Positions 63,915 to 64,000 of a stretch of 64,000 nt of DNA are shown in pieces. Within the stretch, counting starts at the first letter, position 1, and each line of letters begins with the position of its first letter. The position numbers were made by a program, and so were the translations under genes. The stretch comes from Paralithodes platypus (taxonomy: Eukaryota; Arthropoda; Malacostraca; Decapoda; Lithodidae). Location of the stretch: assembly GCA_032716605.1 (NCBI GenBank), contig CM064552.1, forward strand, positions 7,447,565 to 7,511,564, read 5' to 3'. The notes under the pieces are model-generated. The model made no database searches. It worked only from the letters and a program-made list of their open reading frames with translations, and was not told where the DNA came from.

Positions 63915-64000
63915 TAATCTTAAGATATTTTATTTTACGGCAGTTTTTCCTCCTTTGAGGAATTCGCAAGGGGTGGGATCACGCTATACCACAGACCTCT

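Overview
This is nuclear DNA from an invertebrate animal, most likely an arthropod and perhaps a decapod crustacean. That is an inference from spliceosomal introns with GT-AG ends, very dense microsatellites and minisatellites, many kinds of non-LTR retrotransposon, and several TTAA-bounded MITE families. No bacterial operon, rRNA gene, bona fide tRNA gene or CRISPR array is visible.

The one clear host gene is the 3' part of an SLC46-type transporter (proton-coupled folate transporter/thymic stromal cotransporter family) on the + strand. Four exons (3941-4084, 11791-11874, 17134-17290, 17717-18350) join with consistent phases into 338 codons ending at TAA 18348-18350. The 5' exons lie upstream of the window. 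Its introns are filled with repeats.

Most of the rest is mobile or repetitive. (1) Family A (about 28 copies, A1 about 330 bp, A2 about 370 bp) has TTAAGGGGA...TCCCCTTAA ends. Family B (7 copies, about 380 bp) is a near-complete fold-back with TTAAGG ends. A and B have different ends but share a core of about 100 bp with two hairpins. (2) Families C and C' (about 220 bp fold-backs, TTAACCC...GGGTTAA) again share an inner core and differ at the ends. (3) Minor fold-back families are D, E, F and G. (4) Non-LTR retrotransposons are RTE-like (8381-11169 with 13-bp target duplication; 50346-51608 on the - strand with 12-bp duplication; decayed 44718-46170), a CR1/L2-like element with an SGNH-esterase ORF1 (about 30853-36265, -), an I-like element with RNase H (39956-43157, 10-bp duplication), a poly-A-tailed CR1/Jockey-like element (56000-58215, -), and several 3' relics. 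(5) SINEs and other retroposons. (6) At least ten minisatellites, two of which can be traced to parts of the MITEs.

The most unusual locus is 26515-29330. A - strand Penelope-like fragment (RT thumb plus GIY-YIG nuclease) and a + strand ORF carrying a Y-box-like cold-shock domain stand back to back. Each runs out into the same 205-bp sequence, identical by eye and in inverted orientation. That sequence carries the start of a Penelope-type RT ORF and a hammerhead-ribozyme-like motif. This suggests a cold-shock ORF mobilised by, or belonging to, a Penelope-like element.

Nested insertions give a relative history: A in G, B in G, A in C', B in C', CR1-like in B, I-like in a minisatellite grown from an older RT relic, SINE in RTE. 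Coordinates of repeat edges without a clear TTAA or target duplication are good to about 10-20 bp.
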